This document shows positions 10,024 to 21,216 of a stretch of 64,000 nt of DNA, one piece after another. Numbering within the stretch: position 1 is the stretch's first letter; every line of letters begins with the position of its first letter. The stretch comes from Vibrio rumoiensis 1S-45. GTDB lineage: Bacteria > Pseudomonadota > Gammaproteobacteria > Enterobacterales > Vibrionaceae. Position numbers and translations under genes: made by a program. Below the pieces are notes generated by a model, which saw nothing but the letters and a program-made list of their open reading frames with translations, searched no databases and had not been told where the DNA came from. The stretch lies in assembly GCF_000286955.2 (NCBI RefSeq), contig NZ_AJYK02000057.1, forward strand, positions 1 through 64,000, given 5' to 3'.

Positions 10024-11406
10024 ATGTTTGATAATTTAACGGAAAGACTATCCAGTACGCTGAAAAACATCAGCGGTAAAGGTCGATTAACAGAAGACAA
10101 TATTAAAGACACGCTGCGTGAAGTTCGCATGGCATTGCTTGAAGCTGACGTTGCATTACCTGTTGTTCGTGATTTCGTAAAGCAAGTGAAAGAGCGTGCC
10201 GTTGGTATTGAAGTTTCTAAATCACTGACGCCAGGTCAAGAGTTCATCAAAATCGTTCAAGCTGAGCTTGAAGCTGTGATGGGCGAGTCAAATGAAGCGT
10301 TAAATTTAGCGGCTCAACCGCCAGCTGTCATCTTAATGGCGGGTCTACAAGGTGCCGGTAAAACCACCAGTGTCGGTAAACTGTCTAAGTTATTAACTGA
10401 ACGTGATAAGAAAAAAGTACTGGTCGTTTCTGCCGATGTTTACCGTCCTGCGGCGATCAAGCAACTTGAAACGTTAGCCAACGAAGTCGGTACCGATTTC
10501 TTCCCATCGAGCGCGGATCAAAAGCCGATAGATATTGCCAATGCAGCTATCGATCACGCGAAGAAAAAATTCTACGATGTTGTGATTCTCGATACTGCGG
10601 GTCGTCTTGCTATCGATGAAGACATGATGACAGAAATCAAAGATCTGCATCAGGCAATCAACCCAGTAGAAACCTTATTTGTTGTTGATGCCATGACAGG
10701 CCAAGATGCGGCGAATACAGCGAAAGCTTTTGGTGATGCACTGCCGTTAACGGGGGTGATCTTAACCAAGGTTGATGGTGATGCTCGTGGTGGTGCTGCA
10801 CTTTCTGTTCGTCATATCACGGGTAAACCAATTAAGTTCTTAGGTGTCGGTGAGAAAACCGATGCTTTAGAAGCTTTCCACCCTGATCGTGTGGCTTCAC
10901 GCATTTTAGGAATGGGTGATGTTCTTTCTTTAATCGAAGATCTTGAGCGTAATGTCGATAAAGAAAAAGCAGAAAAAATGGCGAAAAAGTTCAAGCAGAA
11001 GAAAGGCTTCGATCTAGAAGATTTCCGTGAACAGCTTGGACAAATGAAAAACATGGGTGGTATGGCAGGCATGATGAATAAATTGCCTGGCATGGGAAAT
11101 TTACCTGCCAATGTGAAAGATCAAGTTGATGACAAAATGTTCAGCCAGATGGAAGCGATGATCAATTCGATGACCATGAAAGAGCGTGAACATCCTGAGT
11201 TAATTAAAGGCTCTCGTAAAAAACGGATTGCAGCCGGTTCTGGTACACAAGTACAAGATGTAAACCGTATGCTGAAACAATTCACCCAAATGCAAAAAAT
11301 GATGAAGAAAATGCAAAAAGGTGGAATGAAAGGCATGATGCGCAACATGCAAGGCATGATGGGCGGCGGCGGTGGTATGGGCGGAATGGGTGGTTTCGGC
11401 CGTTAA
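10024..11406 (+). CDS. ffh: Signal recognition particle protein Ffh (SRP54)
   Basis: GTPase that binds 4.5S RNA and signal sequences of nascent membrane proteins and docks them to FtsY. An N-terminal helical domain is followed by the G domain with GLQGAGKTT at residues 107–115 and DTAGR near 195, and then the methionine-rich M domain with its Gly/Met tail. The product is 460 residues (E. coli 453). The ATG at 10024 is preceded by a weak ribosome site. An exact CRP-like palindrome and a branched terminator lie downstream before rpsP. Confidence 0.98.
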   Translation: MFDNLTERLSSTLKNISGKGRLTEDNIKDTLREVRMALLEADVALPVVRDFVKQVKERAVGIEVSKSLTPGQEFIKIVQAELEAVMGESNEALNLAAQPPAVILMAGLQGAGKTTSVGKLSKLLTERDKKKVLVVSADVYRPAAIKQLETLANEVGTDFFPSSADQKPIDIANAAIDHAKKKFYDVVILDTAGRLAIDEDMMTEIKDLHQAINPVETLFVVDAMTGQDAANTAKAFGDALPLTGVILTKVDGDARGGAALSVRHITGKPIKFLGVGEKTDALEAFHPDRVASRILGMGDVLSLIEDLERNVDKEKAEKMAKKFKQKKGFDLEDFREQLGQMKNMGGMAGMMNKLPGMGNLPANVKDQVDDKMFSQMEAMINSMTMKEREHPELIKGSRKKRIAAGSGTQVQDVNRMLKQFTQMQKMMKKMQKGGMKGMMRNMQGMMGGGGGMGGMGGFGR

Positions 11407-11437
11407 TCACTATTTAATTTAATCGTTTGAAATTACC

Positions 11438-11453
11438 TGTGAAGCGTGTCACA
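11438..11453. promoter_or_regulatory. Exact CRP-type palindrome (TGTGA-N6-TCACA)
   Basis: TGTGAAGCGTGTCACA matches both CRP half-sites without error. It lies 32 bases after ffh and 174 bases before rpsP. The site is a direct sequence match; binding is inferred. Confidence 0.5.
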
Positions 11454-11489
11454 TAACGCATTCTAGAAACAAGCGGTAGAAAGATAACT

Positions 11490-11540
11490 AAAGCCCTTGC
11501 ATTGACTCTGAATAAGAGTAAAATTCGGGGGCTTTATTTT
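11490..11540 (+). terminator. Stacked-hairpin terminator or attenuator between ffh and rpsP
   Basis: The outer stem AAAGCCCTTG pairs with CGGGGGCTTT (two G-T pairs) and encloses a small hairpin ACTCT-GAATA-AGAGT. The sequence ATTTT follows. It could end ffh transcription or attenuate the rpsP operon, whose first gene starts 87 bases later. Confidence 0.6.
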
Positions 11541-11626
11541 GGCACGAGGCCCCAGTATGTTTTTTGTATTACGAAAGACACGTTATTGGGGCTAATTTAT
11601 TTATTGAGAAAGCAAAAGAGGACGAC

Positions 11627-11875
11627 ATGGTTACCATTCGTTTGGCACGTCACGGCGCTAAAAAGCGTCCATTTTATCAAATCGTTGTAGCAGACAGCCG
11701 TTGTGCATCAACTGGTCGCTACATTGAAAACGTAGGTTTCTTTAACCCTACTGCTCAAGGTCAAGAAGAAGGTCTACGTTTAGACCTAGATCGCGTTAAC
11801 CATTGGGTTGGTCAAGGCGCATCTGTATCTGACCGCGTTGCTAAATTAGTTAAAGATGCACAAAAAGCAGCGTAA
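11627..11875 (+). CDS. rpsP: 30S ribosomal protein S16
   Basis: An 82-residue S16, first gene of the conserved rpsP–rimM–trmD–rplS operon. The start [20 protein letters not shown] is family-typical. The ATG at 11627 follows the ribosome site AAAGAGGA. An in-frame upstream ATG at 11564 is rejected because it would add 21 atypical residues. The downstream gap to rimM is 64 bases. Confidence 0.98.
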   Translation: MVTIRLARHGAKKRPFYQIVVADSRCASTGRYIENVGFFNPTAQGQEEGLRLDLDRVNHWVGQGASVSDRVAKLVKDAQKAA

Positions 11876-11939
11876 TGCTGACTTTTGTACACAATCTAAT
11901 TAGTACGCAATTGAGTTGTATAGGTTAAAGGTAAAAACA

Positions 11940-12473
11940 ATGAGTTCACAACAAAACGAAAAAATTGTAGTAGGTAAGCTTGGTTCTTCTTACGGCATTC
12001 GTGGTTGGCTTAAAGTTTTTTCCTATACCGACAACGGCGAAAGTATTTTTGATTATTCCCCTTGGTTTATAAAACAAAAGGGTGAGTTGGTTGAATGTAA
12101 AGTCGAAAGCTGGAAACGTCATAACAATGGTTATGTGTGTAAGCTTGAAGGCATTGATGTTCGTGAAGAAGCTCAGCTTTATGCGAATATTGAAATTTTA
12201 ATCGACCCTGTTTCATTACCTAAACTGTCAGAAGAAGAATTCTACTGGCGCGAATTGTTTGGTATGCAAGTTTACTCAACAAATGGCTATCACCTTGGTG
12301 AAGTTACGGACTTGATGGAAACTGGCTCAAATGATGTTTTGGTGGTGAAAGCGAATTTAAAAGATGCTTTTGGCCAAAAGGAACGCTTAATCCCGTTTCT
12401 TGAAGAGCAAGTGATCAAAAACGTTGATCGTGAAGCTCAACGGATCGAAGTTGACTGGGATCCTGGATTCTAG
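11940..12473 (+). CDS. rimM: Ribosome maturation factor RimM
   Basis: Assists 30S subunit assembly, binding S19 and the 16S 3' domain. The RimM N-terminal barrel ([15 protein letters not shown] near residue 13) and the C-terminal PRC-barrel (WRELFGMQV near residue 103, DVLVV near 137) are both present. The 177-residue product is a normal length. The ATG at 11940 follows AAAGGT; an upstream ATG at 11916 is less likely. It is the second gene of the rpsP operon. Confidence 0.96.
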   Translation: MSSQQNEKIVVGKLGSSYGIRGWLKVFSYTDNGESIFDYSPWFIKQKGELVECKVESWKRHNNGYVCKLEGIDVREEAQLYANIEILIDPVSLPKLSEEEFYWRELFGMQVYSTNGYHLGEVTDLMETGSNDVLVVKANLKDAFGQKERLIPFLEEQVIKNVDREAQRIEVDWDPGF

Positions 12474-12501
12474 ACACCTAACAAGATAAGCGAGTAACGC
12501 A

Positions 12502-13245
12502 ATGTGGATTGGCATAATTAGCCTGTTTCCCGAAATGTTCCGAGCCGTTTCTGAGTTTGGTGTTACTGGTCAAGCGGTAAAAAAAGGTCTTTTATCATTG
12601 GAAACATGGAATCCTCGTGATTTCACCCATGATAAACATCGCACTGTTGATGATAGACCTTACGGTGGTGGTCCTGGCATGTTAATGATGGTTCAGCCTT
12701 TGAGCGATGCCATTGATGCAGCCAAACAAGCCGCACCGGAAAAGGCGAAAGTCATTTACTTATCACCTCAAGGTCGAAAGCTCGATCAGCAAGGTGTTGA
12801 AGAGTTGGCAACCAATGAGAATTTAATTCTTATTTGTGGCCGCTATGAAGGAGTAGATGAGCGCATTATAAAAACTTACGTTGATGAAGAATGGTCAATT
12901 GGAGATTTTGTAATGACGGGTGGGGAAATCCCAGCCATGACGTTAATTGATTCCGTTTCTCGGTTTGTTCCGGGAGTGCTGGGGGATTTTGCGTCAGCAG
13001 AAGAAGATTCTTTTGCAAATGGTTTGTTGGATTGTCCGCACTACACACGTCCAGAAATGTTAAACGATGAGAAAGTGCCATCGGTACTGACTTCCGGAAA
13101 TCATGAGGACATTCGTCGCTGGCGATTAAAGCAATCGCTGGGCCGTACTTGGCTTAGAAGACCAGAGCTTCTGGAAAACCTAGCTCTGACTGACGAACAG
13201 GAATTATTGCTGGCGCAGTTCATTAAAGAGCAGCCATCTTCTTAG
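12502..13245 (+). CDS. trmD: tRNA (guanine37-N1)-methyltransferase TrmD
   Basis: Methylates G37 next to the anticodon of tRNAs reading CUN, CCN and CGG codons, preventing frameshifts. The trefoil-knot SPOUT motifs are present: [11 protein letters not shown] near residue 86, [11 protein letters not shown] near 112 and [11 protein letters not shown] near 132. The product is 247 residues, matching the family. It lies between rimM and rplS in the standard order. Confidence 0.98.
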   Translation: MWIGIISLFPEMFRAVSEFGVTGQAVKKGLLSLETWNPRDFTHDKHRTVDDRPYGGGPGMLMMVQPLSDAIDAAKQAAPEKAKVIYLSPQGRKLDQQGVEELATNENLILICGRYEGVDERIIKTYVDEEWSIGDFVMTGGEIPAMTLIDSVSRFVPGVLGDFASAEEDSFANGLLDCPHYTRPEMLNDEKVPSVLTSGNHEDIRRWRLKQSLGRTWLRRPELLENLALTDEQELLLAQFIKEQPSS

Positions 13246-13302
13246 GAAGATAAAAGCAAAGCCTAATAAATTTAGTATCAGTTTAATCTAGGAAATAGAC
13301 AC

Positions 13303-13656
13303 ATGAGTAATATCATCAAGGCTCTTGAAGAAGAGCAAATGAAACAAAATATCCCTGCATTTGCACCAGGTGACACTGTTGTAGTTCAGGTTAAAGTTAA
13401 AGAAGGCGACCGTGAGCGTCTACAGGCATTCGAAGGCGTTGTTATCGCTAAGCGTAACCGTGGTCTTCACTCAGCATTTACAGTTCGTAAAATCTCGAAC
13501 GGTGAAGGTGTTGAGCGTGCTTTCCAAACTCACTCTCCAATGGTTGATAGCATTGAAGTTAAGCGTCGTGGTGCAGTACGTCGTGCCAAGTTGTACTACC
13601 TACGTGAGCGTTCTGGTAAGTCAGCTCGTATCAAAGAGAAGTTGGCTAAAAAGTAA
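13303..13656 (+). CDS. rplS: 50S ribosomal protein L19
   Basis: A 117-residue L19, located at the subunit interface of the ribosome. Family segments include [32 protein letters not shown] and [17 protein letters not shown]. It is the last gene of the rpsP operon, with a strong terminator 23 bases after the stop. Confidence 0.98.
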   Translation: MSNIIKALEEEQMKQNIPAFAPGDTVVVQVKVKEGDRERLQAFEGVVIAKRNRGLHSAFTVRKISNGEGVERAFQTHSPMVDSIEVKRRGAVRRAKLYYLRERSGKSARIKEKLAKK

Positions 13657-13678
13657 CGCACGCTGCGTTCTCAAAGAT

Positions 13679-13708
13679 AAACGGGTCCCATTTGGGGCCC
13701 GTTTTTTT
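13679..13708 (+). terminator. Terminator of the rpsP–rimM–trmD–rplS operon
   Basis: A GC-rich stem, AACGGGTCCC with GGGGCCCGTT around a short loop, is followed by seven T. It is a clear intrinsic terminator. Confidence 0.92.
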
Positions 13709-13787
13709 ATGCGTGGCTCAGTGACTGGAAGCTAGGATGTGCATGAACCCCTTTCCATTCACGCTCAAAAACGCTACATTCCCATAA

Positions 13788-14625
<838 letters not shown>

Positions 14626-14728
14626 ACATAGCAAACGATTGGGTGAATACTTTATGTATTGCCATCATTCGCACTAATATGCATTATGTTGAAATTTTAT
14701 TTTTAGCTAAATCAGTTGAAATTGATGG

Positions 14729-14760
14729 AAACCACAGCAATTTTTTGTTGTGGTTTTTTT
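14729..14760 (+). terminator. Terminator after dapB
   Basis: An 11-bp stem, AACCACAGCAA with TTGTTGTGGTT (one G-T pair), is followed by a T run. It lies in the 547-base gap between dapB and carA. The rest of the gap is AT-rich and holds the carA promoter; I see no gene in it. Confidence 0.85.
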
Positions 14761-15047
14761 ATTTTAGTGGCATGAAAGAATCGATTGCGTAATTTTTATT
14801 TGTGTTTTTATTGGTGTTTCATGTTGTTTTCTTTGCGAGGTGGGTAAAAATTACAGTTAAGTTCGATTTATTAGTCTATTTTTGCTTGGTTTGCATTTTC
14901 TTTGATGAAAATAACGTCAGCGAAGTTCAAAAATAATAGATCATGATTAAATGAAAGGAAATAGGTAGTTAAAGATCTGTTTTTGTCGCTTTGAAAAAAA
15001 AGCTTCATGAAGTCGTGCTAAATATACAATTTCTTTTTCAGTGTTTG

Positions 15048-15076
15048 TTGACACAAATCTCAGTCATCTTTAGAAT
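15048..15076 (+). promoter_or_regulatory. Strong sigma-70 promoter for carAB
   Basis: A perfect −35 TTGACA, a 17-base spacer and the −10 TAGAAT (five of six) predict a start near 15083, about 90 bases before carA. No clear arginine operator was recognised nearby. Confidence 0.75.
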
Positions 15077-15172
15077 AGCGCCAATTTATCTAAAATCCAT
15101 AATTTTGGTCATTTGGTAAGATGAAGGCGAAAGCTTATACATTTTTTTTGCATATTTATTCTGGAGGTTATC

Positions 15173-16312
15173 TTGAGTAATTCCGCACTGTTAGTCCTAG
15201 AAGATGGGACAGTGTTCCGCGGTCAATCCATTGGAGCAGATGGTTCAGCCGTCGGAGAAGTTGTTTTTAATACCTCGATGACGGGGTACCAAGAAATCCT
15301 CACTGATCCTTCTTATTCGCAACAAATCGTTACTCTTACTTATCCTCATATTGGCAATACCGGAACTAACTCAGAAGATGAAGAATCTTCAGCAATCCAT
15401 GCTCAAGGCTTAGTTATCCGTGATCTTCCGCTTATCGCTTCTAATTTCCGCAGTGAACAAACCCTTTCTGAATACTTAAAGTCACAAAATATTGTTGGCA
15501 TAGCCGATATCGATACGCGCAAGCTAACTCGTATATTACGTGAAAAAGGTGCTCAAAACGGATGTATTGTTGCTGGTAGTAACTTAGATGAAGCGCTGGC
15601 GCTTGCGAAAGCAAAAGAATTTCCAGGTCTTAAAGGTATGGATTTAGCCAAAGTGGTATCAACCAAAGAAGCGTATTCTTGGAAACAAGGTTCTTGGACC
15701 TTAACGGGTGGTTTGCCAGAAGCGAAAACTGATGCAGAATTACCGTACCATGTTGTTGCTTATGATTTTGGTGCAAAGCGTAACATCTTACGTATGTTAG
15801 TTGACCGTGGTTGTCGTTTAACGGTAGTACCGGCGGAAACTTCTGCAGAAGACGTATTAGCATTAAATCCAGATGGCGTATTCTTATCCAATGGCCCTGG
15901 TGATCCAGAACCATGTACTTACGCGATTGAAGCGACCAAGACATTCTTAGAACAGAACCTTCCTGTGTTCGGTATTTGTTTAGGGCATCAAATTCTTGCT
16001 CTTGCCTCAGGTGCTAAAACCATCAAAATGAAGTTTGGTCACCACGGTGCCAACCATCCGGTAAAAGATTTAGATCGTAATGTCGTTATGATCACTTCTC
16101 AAAACCATGGTTTTGCTGCTGATGAAGCGACACTGCCAGAAACATTACGTGCCACGCACAAGTCATTGTTTGATGGTTCTCTACAAGGGATTCATCGTAC
16201 AGACAAGCCTGCTTTCAGTTTCCAAGGACACCCAGAAGCAAGTCCTGGCCCACATGATGCAGCGCCACTGTTTGACCATTTCATCGAATTAATCAAAACT
16301 CATAAAGCGTAA
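15173..16312 (+). CDS. carA: Carbamoyl-phosphate synthase small (glutaminase) subunit
   Basis: Hydrolyses glutamine and channels ammonia to CarB for carbamoyl phosphate, shared by arginine and pyrimidine synthesis. An N-terminal CPSase small domain ([16 protein letters not shown] near residue 30) precedes a class I glutamine amidotransferase domain with the nucleophile in FGICLGHQ near residue 266 and the His/Glu pair in [10 protein letters not shown] near 350. The product is 379 residues. The start is TTG at 15173, supported by GGAGGT eight bases upstream. carB begins 13 bases after the stop. Confidence 0.98.
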   Translation: MSNSALLVLEDGTVFRGQSIGADGSAVGEVVFNTSMTGYQEILTDPSYSQQIVTLTYPHIGNTGTNSEDEESSAIHAQGLVIRDLPLIASNFRSEQTLSEYLKSQNIVGIADIDTRKLTRILREKGAQNGCIVAGSNLDEALALAKAKEFPGLKGMDLAKVVSTKEAYSWKQGSWTLTGGLPEAKTDAELPYHVVAYDFGAKRNILRMLVDRGCRLTVVPAETSAEDVLALNPDGVFLSNGPGDPEPCTYAIEATKTFLEQNLPVFGICLGHQILALASGAKTIKMKFGHHGANHPVKDLDRNVVMITSQNHGFAADEATLPETLRATHKSLFDGSLQGIHRTDKPAFSFQGHPEASPGPHDAAPLFDHFIELIKTHKA

Positions 16313-16325
16313 TCGGAGTCAGAGA

Positions 16326-19300
16326 ATGCCAAAACGTAATGACATAAAAAGTGTTCTGATTTTAGGCGCTGGCCCAATTGTTATCGGCCAAGCCTGTGAA
16401 TTTGACTACTCTGGCGCACAAGCTTGTAAAGCGCTGCGTGAAGAAGGGTATCGCGTTATTCTTGTAAACTCGAACCCTGCGACGATCATGACCGATCCTG
16501 AAATGGCCGATGCAACTTACATTGAGCCGATTCACTGGGAAGTGGTTCGCAACATTATTGCTAAAGAGCGTCCAGATGCGGTTTTACCGACAATGGGTGG
16601 CCAAACCGCATTGAACTGTGCATTAGACCTTGAAAAGCACGGCGTACTTGCTGAGTTCGGTGTGGAAATGATTGGTGCAACAGCCGATGCGATTGATAAA
16701 GCAGAAGACCGTTCTCGTTTTGATAAAGCGATGAAATCCATTGGTCTTGAATGTCCGCGTGCTGATACTGCGAAAACCATGGAAGAAGCTTACAAAGTTC
16801 TCGATATGGTTGGTTTTCCTTGTATTATCCGTCCATCTTTCACCATGGGTGGTAGTGGCGGTGGTATCGCGTACAACAAAGAAGAATTTGAAGAAATTTG
16901 TCACCGTGGCTTTGATCTTTCGCCAACACACGAACTGCTTATTGATGAATCATTGATCGGTTGGAAAGAGTACGAGATGGAAGTAGTTCGCGACAAAGCG
17001 GATAACTGTATTATCGTTTGTGCTATTGAAAACTTCGATGCAATGGGCATTCACACAGGTGATTCTATCACTGTTGCACCAGCGCAAACATTAACTGATA
17101 AAGAATACCAATTAATGCGTAATGCTTCTCTAGCGGTTTTACGTGAGATTGGTGTTGAGACGGGTGGTTCAAACGTACAGTTTGGTATCAACCCGAAAGA
17201 TGGCCGTATGGTTATCATCGAGATGAACCCACGTGTATCGCGCTCATCTGCGCTAGCCTCAAAAGCAACTGGTTTCCCTATTGCTAAAATTGCAGCAAAA
17301 CTGGCAATTGGTTACACGCTTGATGAATTGATGAATGATATTACCGGTGGTGCAACTCCAGCATCATTTGAACCAACTATCGATTACGTTGTGACTAAGA
17401 TCCCTCGTTTCAACTTTGAAAAATTTGCGGGCGCGAACGATCGCTTAACCACGCAAATGAAGTCAGTTGGCGAAGTAATGGCGATTGGTCGTAACCAGCA
17501 AGAATCCTTGCAAAAAGCATTACGTGGCCTAGAAGTAGGACGCGATGGCTTTGATGAAATGGTGGATTTAGATGCACCAGATGCACTCACTAAAATTCGC
17601 CAAGAGCTAAAAGAAGCTGGCTGTGACCGTATTTGGTACATCGCCGATGCATTCCGTGCGGGCATGTCGGTTGACGGCGTATTCAACTTAACCAATGTTG
17701 ATCGTTGGTTCCTAGTTCAAATCGAAGAGCTAGTAAAACTTGAAGAAGACGTGAAAGCGGGCGGTTACGCAGGTCTAAACGAAGAAGTGCTTCGCAAGAT
17801 GAAGCGTAAAGGCTTTGGTGATGCGCGTTTAGCGAAACTACTAGGCGTGGCAGAAGGTGAAATTCGTCGTGCTCGTGAGCAATACAACATTCACCCTGTC
17901 TACAAACGCGTTGATACCTGTGCGGCTGAATTTTCATCCGATACTGCTTACATGTATTCATCATACGATGAAGAGTGTGAAGCAAACCCAACTGACCGCG
18001 ATAAGATCATGGTATTGGGCGGTGGTCCAAACCGTATCGGTCAAGGTATCGAGTTCGATTACTGCTGTGTACATGCCTCATTAGCATTACGCGAAGATGG
18101 CTACGAAACCATCATGGTGAACTGTAACCCTGAAACCGTATCAACAGATTATGATACGTCTGACCGTTTGTACTTTGAACCAGTTACACTGGAAGATGTA
18201 CTTGAAATCGTGCGTATCGAGAAGCCAAAAGGCGTTATCGTACAATACGGTGGTCAAACACCACTGAAACTGGCGCGTGCATTAGAAGCTGCTGGTGTGC
18301 CGATTATTGGTACCAGTCCAGATGCAATTGACCGTGCAGAAGACCGTGAGCGTTTCCAAACTGCAGTTGACCGCTTAGGTCTGCTACAACCACAAAATGC
18401 GACCGTAACGACAATGGAACAAGCGATCGAAAAATCTCGTGAAATTGGTTATCCGTTAGTGGTTCGTCCTTCTTATGTTCTTGGTGGTCGTGCGATGGAA
18501 ATCGTATACGACGAACAAGATCTACGTCGCTACTTCAATGAAGCGGTAAGCGTATCGAATGAATCTCCAGTGCTTCTGGATTTATTCCTTGATGATGCAG
18601 TAGAAGTGGATGTTGATGCGATTTGTGATGGTGAGCAAGTCGTCATTGGTGGCATCATGGAACACATCGAACAAGCCGGTGTTCACTCTGGTGATTCAGC
18701 ATGTTCATTACCTGCTTATACACTAAGCAAAGAAATTCAAGATGTGATGCGTGAGCAAGTTGAAAAACTGGCTTTCGAGCTGGGCGTTCGTGGTCTAATG
18801 AATACTCAATTTGCGGTAAAAGATAATAAAGTTTACCTGATTGAAGTAAACCCTCGTGCTGCACGTACTGTTCCTTTTGTATCGAAAGCAACTGGTGCAC
18901 CGCTCGCTAAAATTGCTGCCCGTGTTATGGCTGGTCAATCTTTAGCATCACAAGGCTTTACTAAAGAAATCATTCCACCGTATTACTCTGTAAAAGAAGT
19001 TGTATTACCATTTAACAAGTTCTTAGGCGTGGATCCACTGTTAGGCCCAGAAATGCGCTCAACAGGTGAAGTGATGGGTGTCGGCAAAACTTTTGCTCAA
19101 GCGTTTGCAAAAGCAGAGCTTGGTATTGGTAATGTGTACCCAGAAGGTGGACGTGCGCTGCTTTCTGTTCGTGAAGAAGATAAGAAACGTGTGGTTGAAT
19201 TGGCTTCTCAGTTAATTAAACTAGGTTATCAATTGGATGCTACCCACGGTACAGCGGTTATTCTTGGCGAAGCAGGGATTAATCCTCGCTTGGTGAATAA

Positions 19301-19556
19301 AGTACACGAAGGTCGTCCTCATATTCTTGACCGTATTAAGAATAATGAATACACCTACATTGTAAATACAGCAGCGGGTCGTCAAGCAATTGAAGATTCA
19401 AAAGTGTTACGTCGTGGCGCACTCCAAGAAAAAGTGAATTACACCACAACACTTAATGCAGCGTTTGCAACTTGTATGGCACATTCAGAAGATAACCGCA
19501 ATACGGTCACTTCTGTTCAAGAACTGCATGAACAAGTAAAAGCATCATTAGCGTAA
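16326..19556 (+). CDS. carB: Carbamoyl-phosphate synthase large subunit
   Basis: A 1076-residue synthetase made of two homologous ATP-grasp halves that phosphorylate bicarbonate and carbamate, followed by a C-terminal MGS-like allosteric domain. Each half begins with a nucleotide-type motif ([20 protein letters not shown] near residue 11 and [19 protein letters not shown] near 562). The region [16 protein letters not shown] near residue 169 and [16 protein letters not shown] near 715 are the matching ATP loops. It forms an operon with carA and is followed by a strong terminator. Confidence 0.99.
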   Translation: MPKRNDIKSVLILGAGPIVIGQACEFDYSGAQACKALREEGYRVILVNSNPATIMTDPEMADATYIEPIHWEVVRNIIAKERPDAVLPTMGGQTALNCALDLEKHGVLAEFGVEMIGATADAIDKAEDRSRFDKAMKSIGLECPRADTAKTMEEAYKVLDMVGFPCIIRPSFTMGGSGGGIAYNKEEFEEICHRGFDLSPTHELLIDESLIGWKEYEMEVVRDKADNCIIVCAIENFDAMGIHTGDSITVAPAQTLTDKEYQLMRNASLAVLREIGVETGGSNVQFGINPKDGRMVIIEMNPRVSRSSALASKATGFPIAKIAAKLAIGYTLDELMNDITGGATPASFEPTIDYVVTKIPRFNFEKFAGANDRLTTQMKSVGEVMAIGRNQQESLQKALRGLEVGRDGFDEMVDLDAPDALTKIRQELKEAGCDRIWYIADAFRAGMSVDGVFNLTNVDRWFLVQIEELVKLEEDVKAGGYAGLNEEVLRKMKRKGFGDARLAKLLGVAEGEIRRAREQYNIHPVYKRVDTCAAEFSSDTAYMYSSYDEECEANPTDRDKIMVLGGGPNRIGQGIEFDYCCVHASLALREDGYETIMVNCNPETVSTDYDTSDRLYFEPVTLEDVLEIVRIEKPKGVIVQYGGQTPLKLARALEAAGVPIIGTSPDAIDRAEDRERFQTAVDRLGLLQPQNATVTTMEQAIEKSREIGYPLVVRPSYVLGGRAMEIVYDEQDLRRYFNEAVSVSNESPVLLDLFLDDAVEVDVDAICDGEQVVIGGIMEHIEQAGVHSGDSACSLPAYTLSKEIQDVMREQVEKLAFELGVRGLMNTQFAVKDNKVYLIEVNPRAARTVPFVSKATGAPLAKIAARVMAGQSLASQGFTKEIIPPYYSVKEVVLPFNKFLGVDPLLGPEMRSTGEVMGVGKTFAQAFAKAELGIGNVYPEGGRALLSVREEDKKRVVELASQLIKLGYQLDATHGTAVILGEAGINPRLVNKVHEGRPHILDRIKNNEYTYIVNTAAGRQAIEDSKVLRRGALQEKVNYTTTLNAAFATCMAHSEDNRNTVTSVQELHEQVKASLA

Positions 19557-19581
19557 AATAAAACGTTTAATAAGTAATAAT

Positions 19582-19617
19582 AAAAACCGGTATCAAGTTG
19601 ATTGATACCGGTTTTTT
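19582..19617. terminator. Bidirectional terminator between carB and dacB
   Basis: A near-perfect 15-bp stem, AAAAACCGGTATCAA with TTGATACCGGTTTTT and loop GTTGA, is flanked by A and T runs, so it can serve carB and the converging dacB. Confidence 0.92.
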
Positions 19618-19701
19618 ATTGCTGCTAATTCAAAGTGGAAGCTAGGTAGTGTGAGTGTTTACTATCGATTAGTCTTCCGTTTTCTCTTGGTGTGTAATTT
19701 T

Positions 19702-21111
19702 TTATTCTTGAGTTGCTTTGATTAGATTCTGGTAAAAACTTTGTTCAAACTGAGCCAGTGGTGGCACTAGATTGGTGTTTTTCTGTGGGTGATAGTCGGT
19801 GACATATTGAACAAACATAGTGCTTGGTTTGCCTGATTTATCTAATACGAAACCGGCCATGTTATAAGTGGCAAAAAGAGAACCACTTTTAGCAACAATT
19901 TGCCCTTTAATGGGGGCTTTTCTCATGCTCGAGCGGTATTTTAATGTACCGGTTTCACCTGAGGTTGGCATTAATCGAATAAAGTCGAGTTTATGATCTT
20001 GGGCTTTTATGTATTTCAGTACGGAATACATTTGTTCTGGGGTGATTCGATTATTACGAGAAAGGCCGGAACCATCTTCAATAATGGCATCATCTAAATT
20101 GATTTTCGCTTTCTTCTTTAAAATTTGCTTAATGGCTTCTGCGCCATTAGTAAATGATCCTGCTTGCTTAAAATAATGCGCTCCTAACGTCTTTGAGAGG
20201 TTATTGGCATATAAATTATCAGAATCTTTTAACATATGTTCAAGCAAGCTTGGCAGTGGTTCTGAACTATGAGAGGCGATAGGTTTGCCAAAAATTGAGG
20301 GCTGCTTTGCAAGTTTGATGGTACCTGCGAGCTTTATGCCTTTTTTCTTTAAGATTTGCTGCAAAATACCAGAAGAATATAAAAAGGAATTTTGCACCGC
20401 AAAGTTAAGGGGCAAAGGTTTATCTTGTTTGACTAAACAACCTGAAAGTTGGTAATGGTTAGCAGGTGTTGTCGCTAGTTCTAATTCGCAATATTGATCT
20501 TTTTGTTGCTGGCGAGTAACTGCCTTCGCTTGAGTGCTCACAACAACGGGTTGATGAGCTGGTGCGAAGACGCGCGTGGTACCATCAGCATTGGTGTAAA
20601 TCGATGCCATCACACAATTGCCGTCTAAAGTGATGGCGCTAGAAGGGGTGCTATAACAAACCCCGAGAATATCCCATGGCCAACCTACACCTTTTTCGTA
20701 ACCGGTAAAGGCATTCTGATCGATGATTAAATCACCTTTAATAAGCTTGTTATTCGCTTTATCGAGTAAGTTTTCGATATCGGACGAGGTTAAGCTAGGA
20801 TCGCCACTAAAGCGTAATATAAGGTTGTTACCGTCTTTTTCTAATTGAGTTTGATAGCGAAAGCTATCCCCTAATTCTAGCTTTGCAGCAAGGGCAGTGA
20901 TCAGCTTAAGCGTACTTGCTGGTGGAAACATCATGTCTTTATTTTGATAAAGAAGCGTTGAGCTTGGAGATTTGGCAATTAATCCCACACGTGTACCAGA
21001 AGGTAAAATATCATTACTGGGAAAATGTGGTTTAATTGGGGCTGCAAGGCTGGAAGATACAGTAAGAAAAAAAGAGTAGGTTAAGCCAGTAGCAATGAGC
21101 AGCAAGCGCAT
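19702..21111 (-). CDS. dacB: D-alanyl-D-alanine carboxypeptidase/endopeptidase (PBP4)
   Basis: A penicillin-binding protein of the S13 peptidase class that trims and cleaves peptidoglycan cross-links in the periplasm. With ATG at 21111 the product has 469 residues (E. coli 477) and starts with a signal peptide, MRLLLIATGLTYSFFLTVSS. The active-site motifs are STLK (S66, K69), SDN (297–299) and KSG (408–410). A longer reading to 21189 is rejected: it would start inside the ompU terminator and bury the signal peptide. The neighbours ompU and greA are the same as in V. cholerae. Confidence 0.95.
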   Translation of the reverse strand: MRLLLIATGLTYSFFLTVSSSLAAPIKPHFPSNDILPSGTRVGLIAKSPSSTLLYQNKDMMFPPASTLKLITALAAKLELGDSFRYQTQLEKDGNNLILRFSGDPSLTSSDIENLLDKANNKLIKGDLIIDQNAFTGYEKGVGWPWDILGVCYSTPSSAITLDGNCVMASIYTNADGTTRVFAPAHQPVVVSTQAKAVTRQQQKDQYCELELATTPANHYQLSGCLVKQDKPLPLNFAVQNSFLYSSGILQQILKKKGIKLAGTIKLAKQPSIFGKPIASHSSEPLPSLLEHMLKDSDNLYANNLSKTLGAHYFKQAGSFTNGAEAIKQILKKKAKINLDDAIIEDGSGLSRNNRITPEQMYSVLKYIKAQDHKLDFIRLMPTSGETGTLKYRSSMRKAPIKGQIVAKSGSLFATYNMAGFVLDKSGKPSTMFVQYVTDYHPQKNTNLVPPLAQFEQSFYQNLIKATQE

Positions 21112-21153
21112 GAGTTCATTCCATGAAAAGAAATTAGAGGGTGAGTATAAACA

Positions 21154-21183
21154 AAAACGCCTACTTAAATAAGTAGGCGTTTT
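21154..21183 (-). terminator. Terminator of ompU
   Basis: A perfect 13-bp inverted repeat, AAAACGCCTACTT with AAGTAGGCGTTTT and a 4-base loop, lies 34 bases beyond the ompU stop, with a U run on the minus strand. Confidence 0.9.
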
Positions 21184-21216
21184 AAACATTTATACTAATT
21201 TAACGAGATGGTTAGA

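Noticed and set aside
14860..14920. PurR-like half-site GGTTTGCAT upstream of carA
   Set aside because: Only one half matches; the other half has no agreement, so it is not a supported operator.
21112..21189. Longer N-terminus for dacB
   Set aside because: It would begin within the ompU terminator and place the signal peptide internally; ATG at 21111 explains the protein better.
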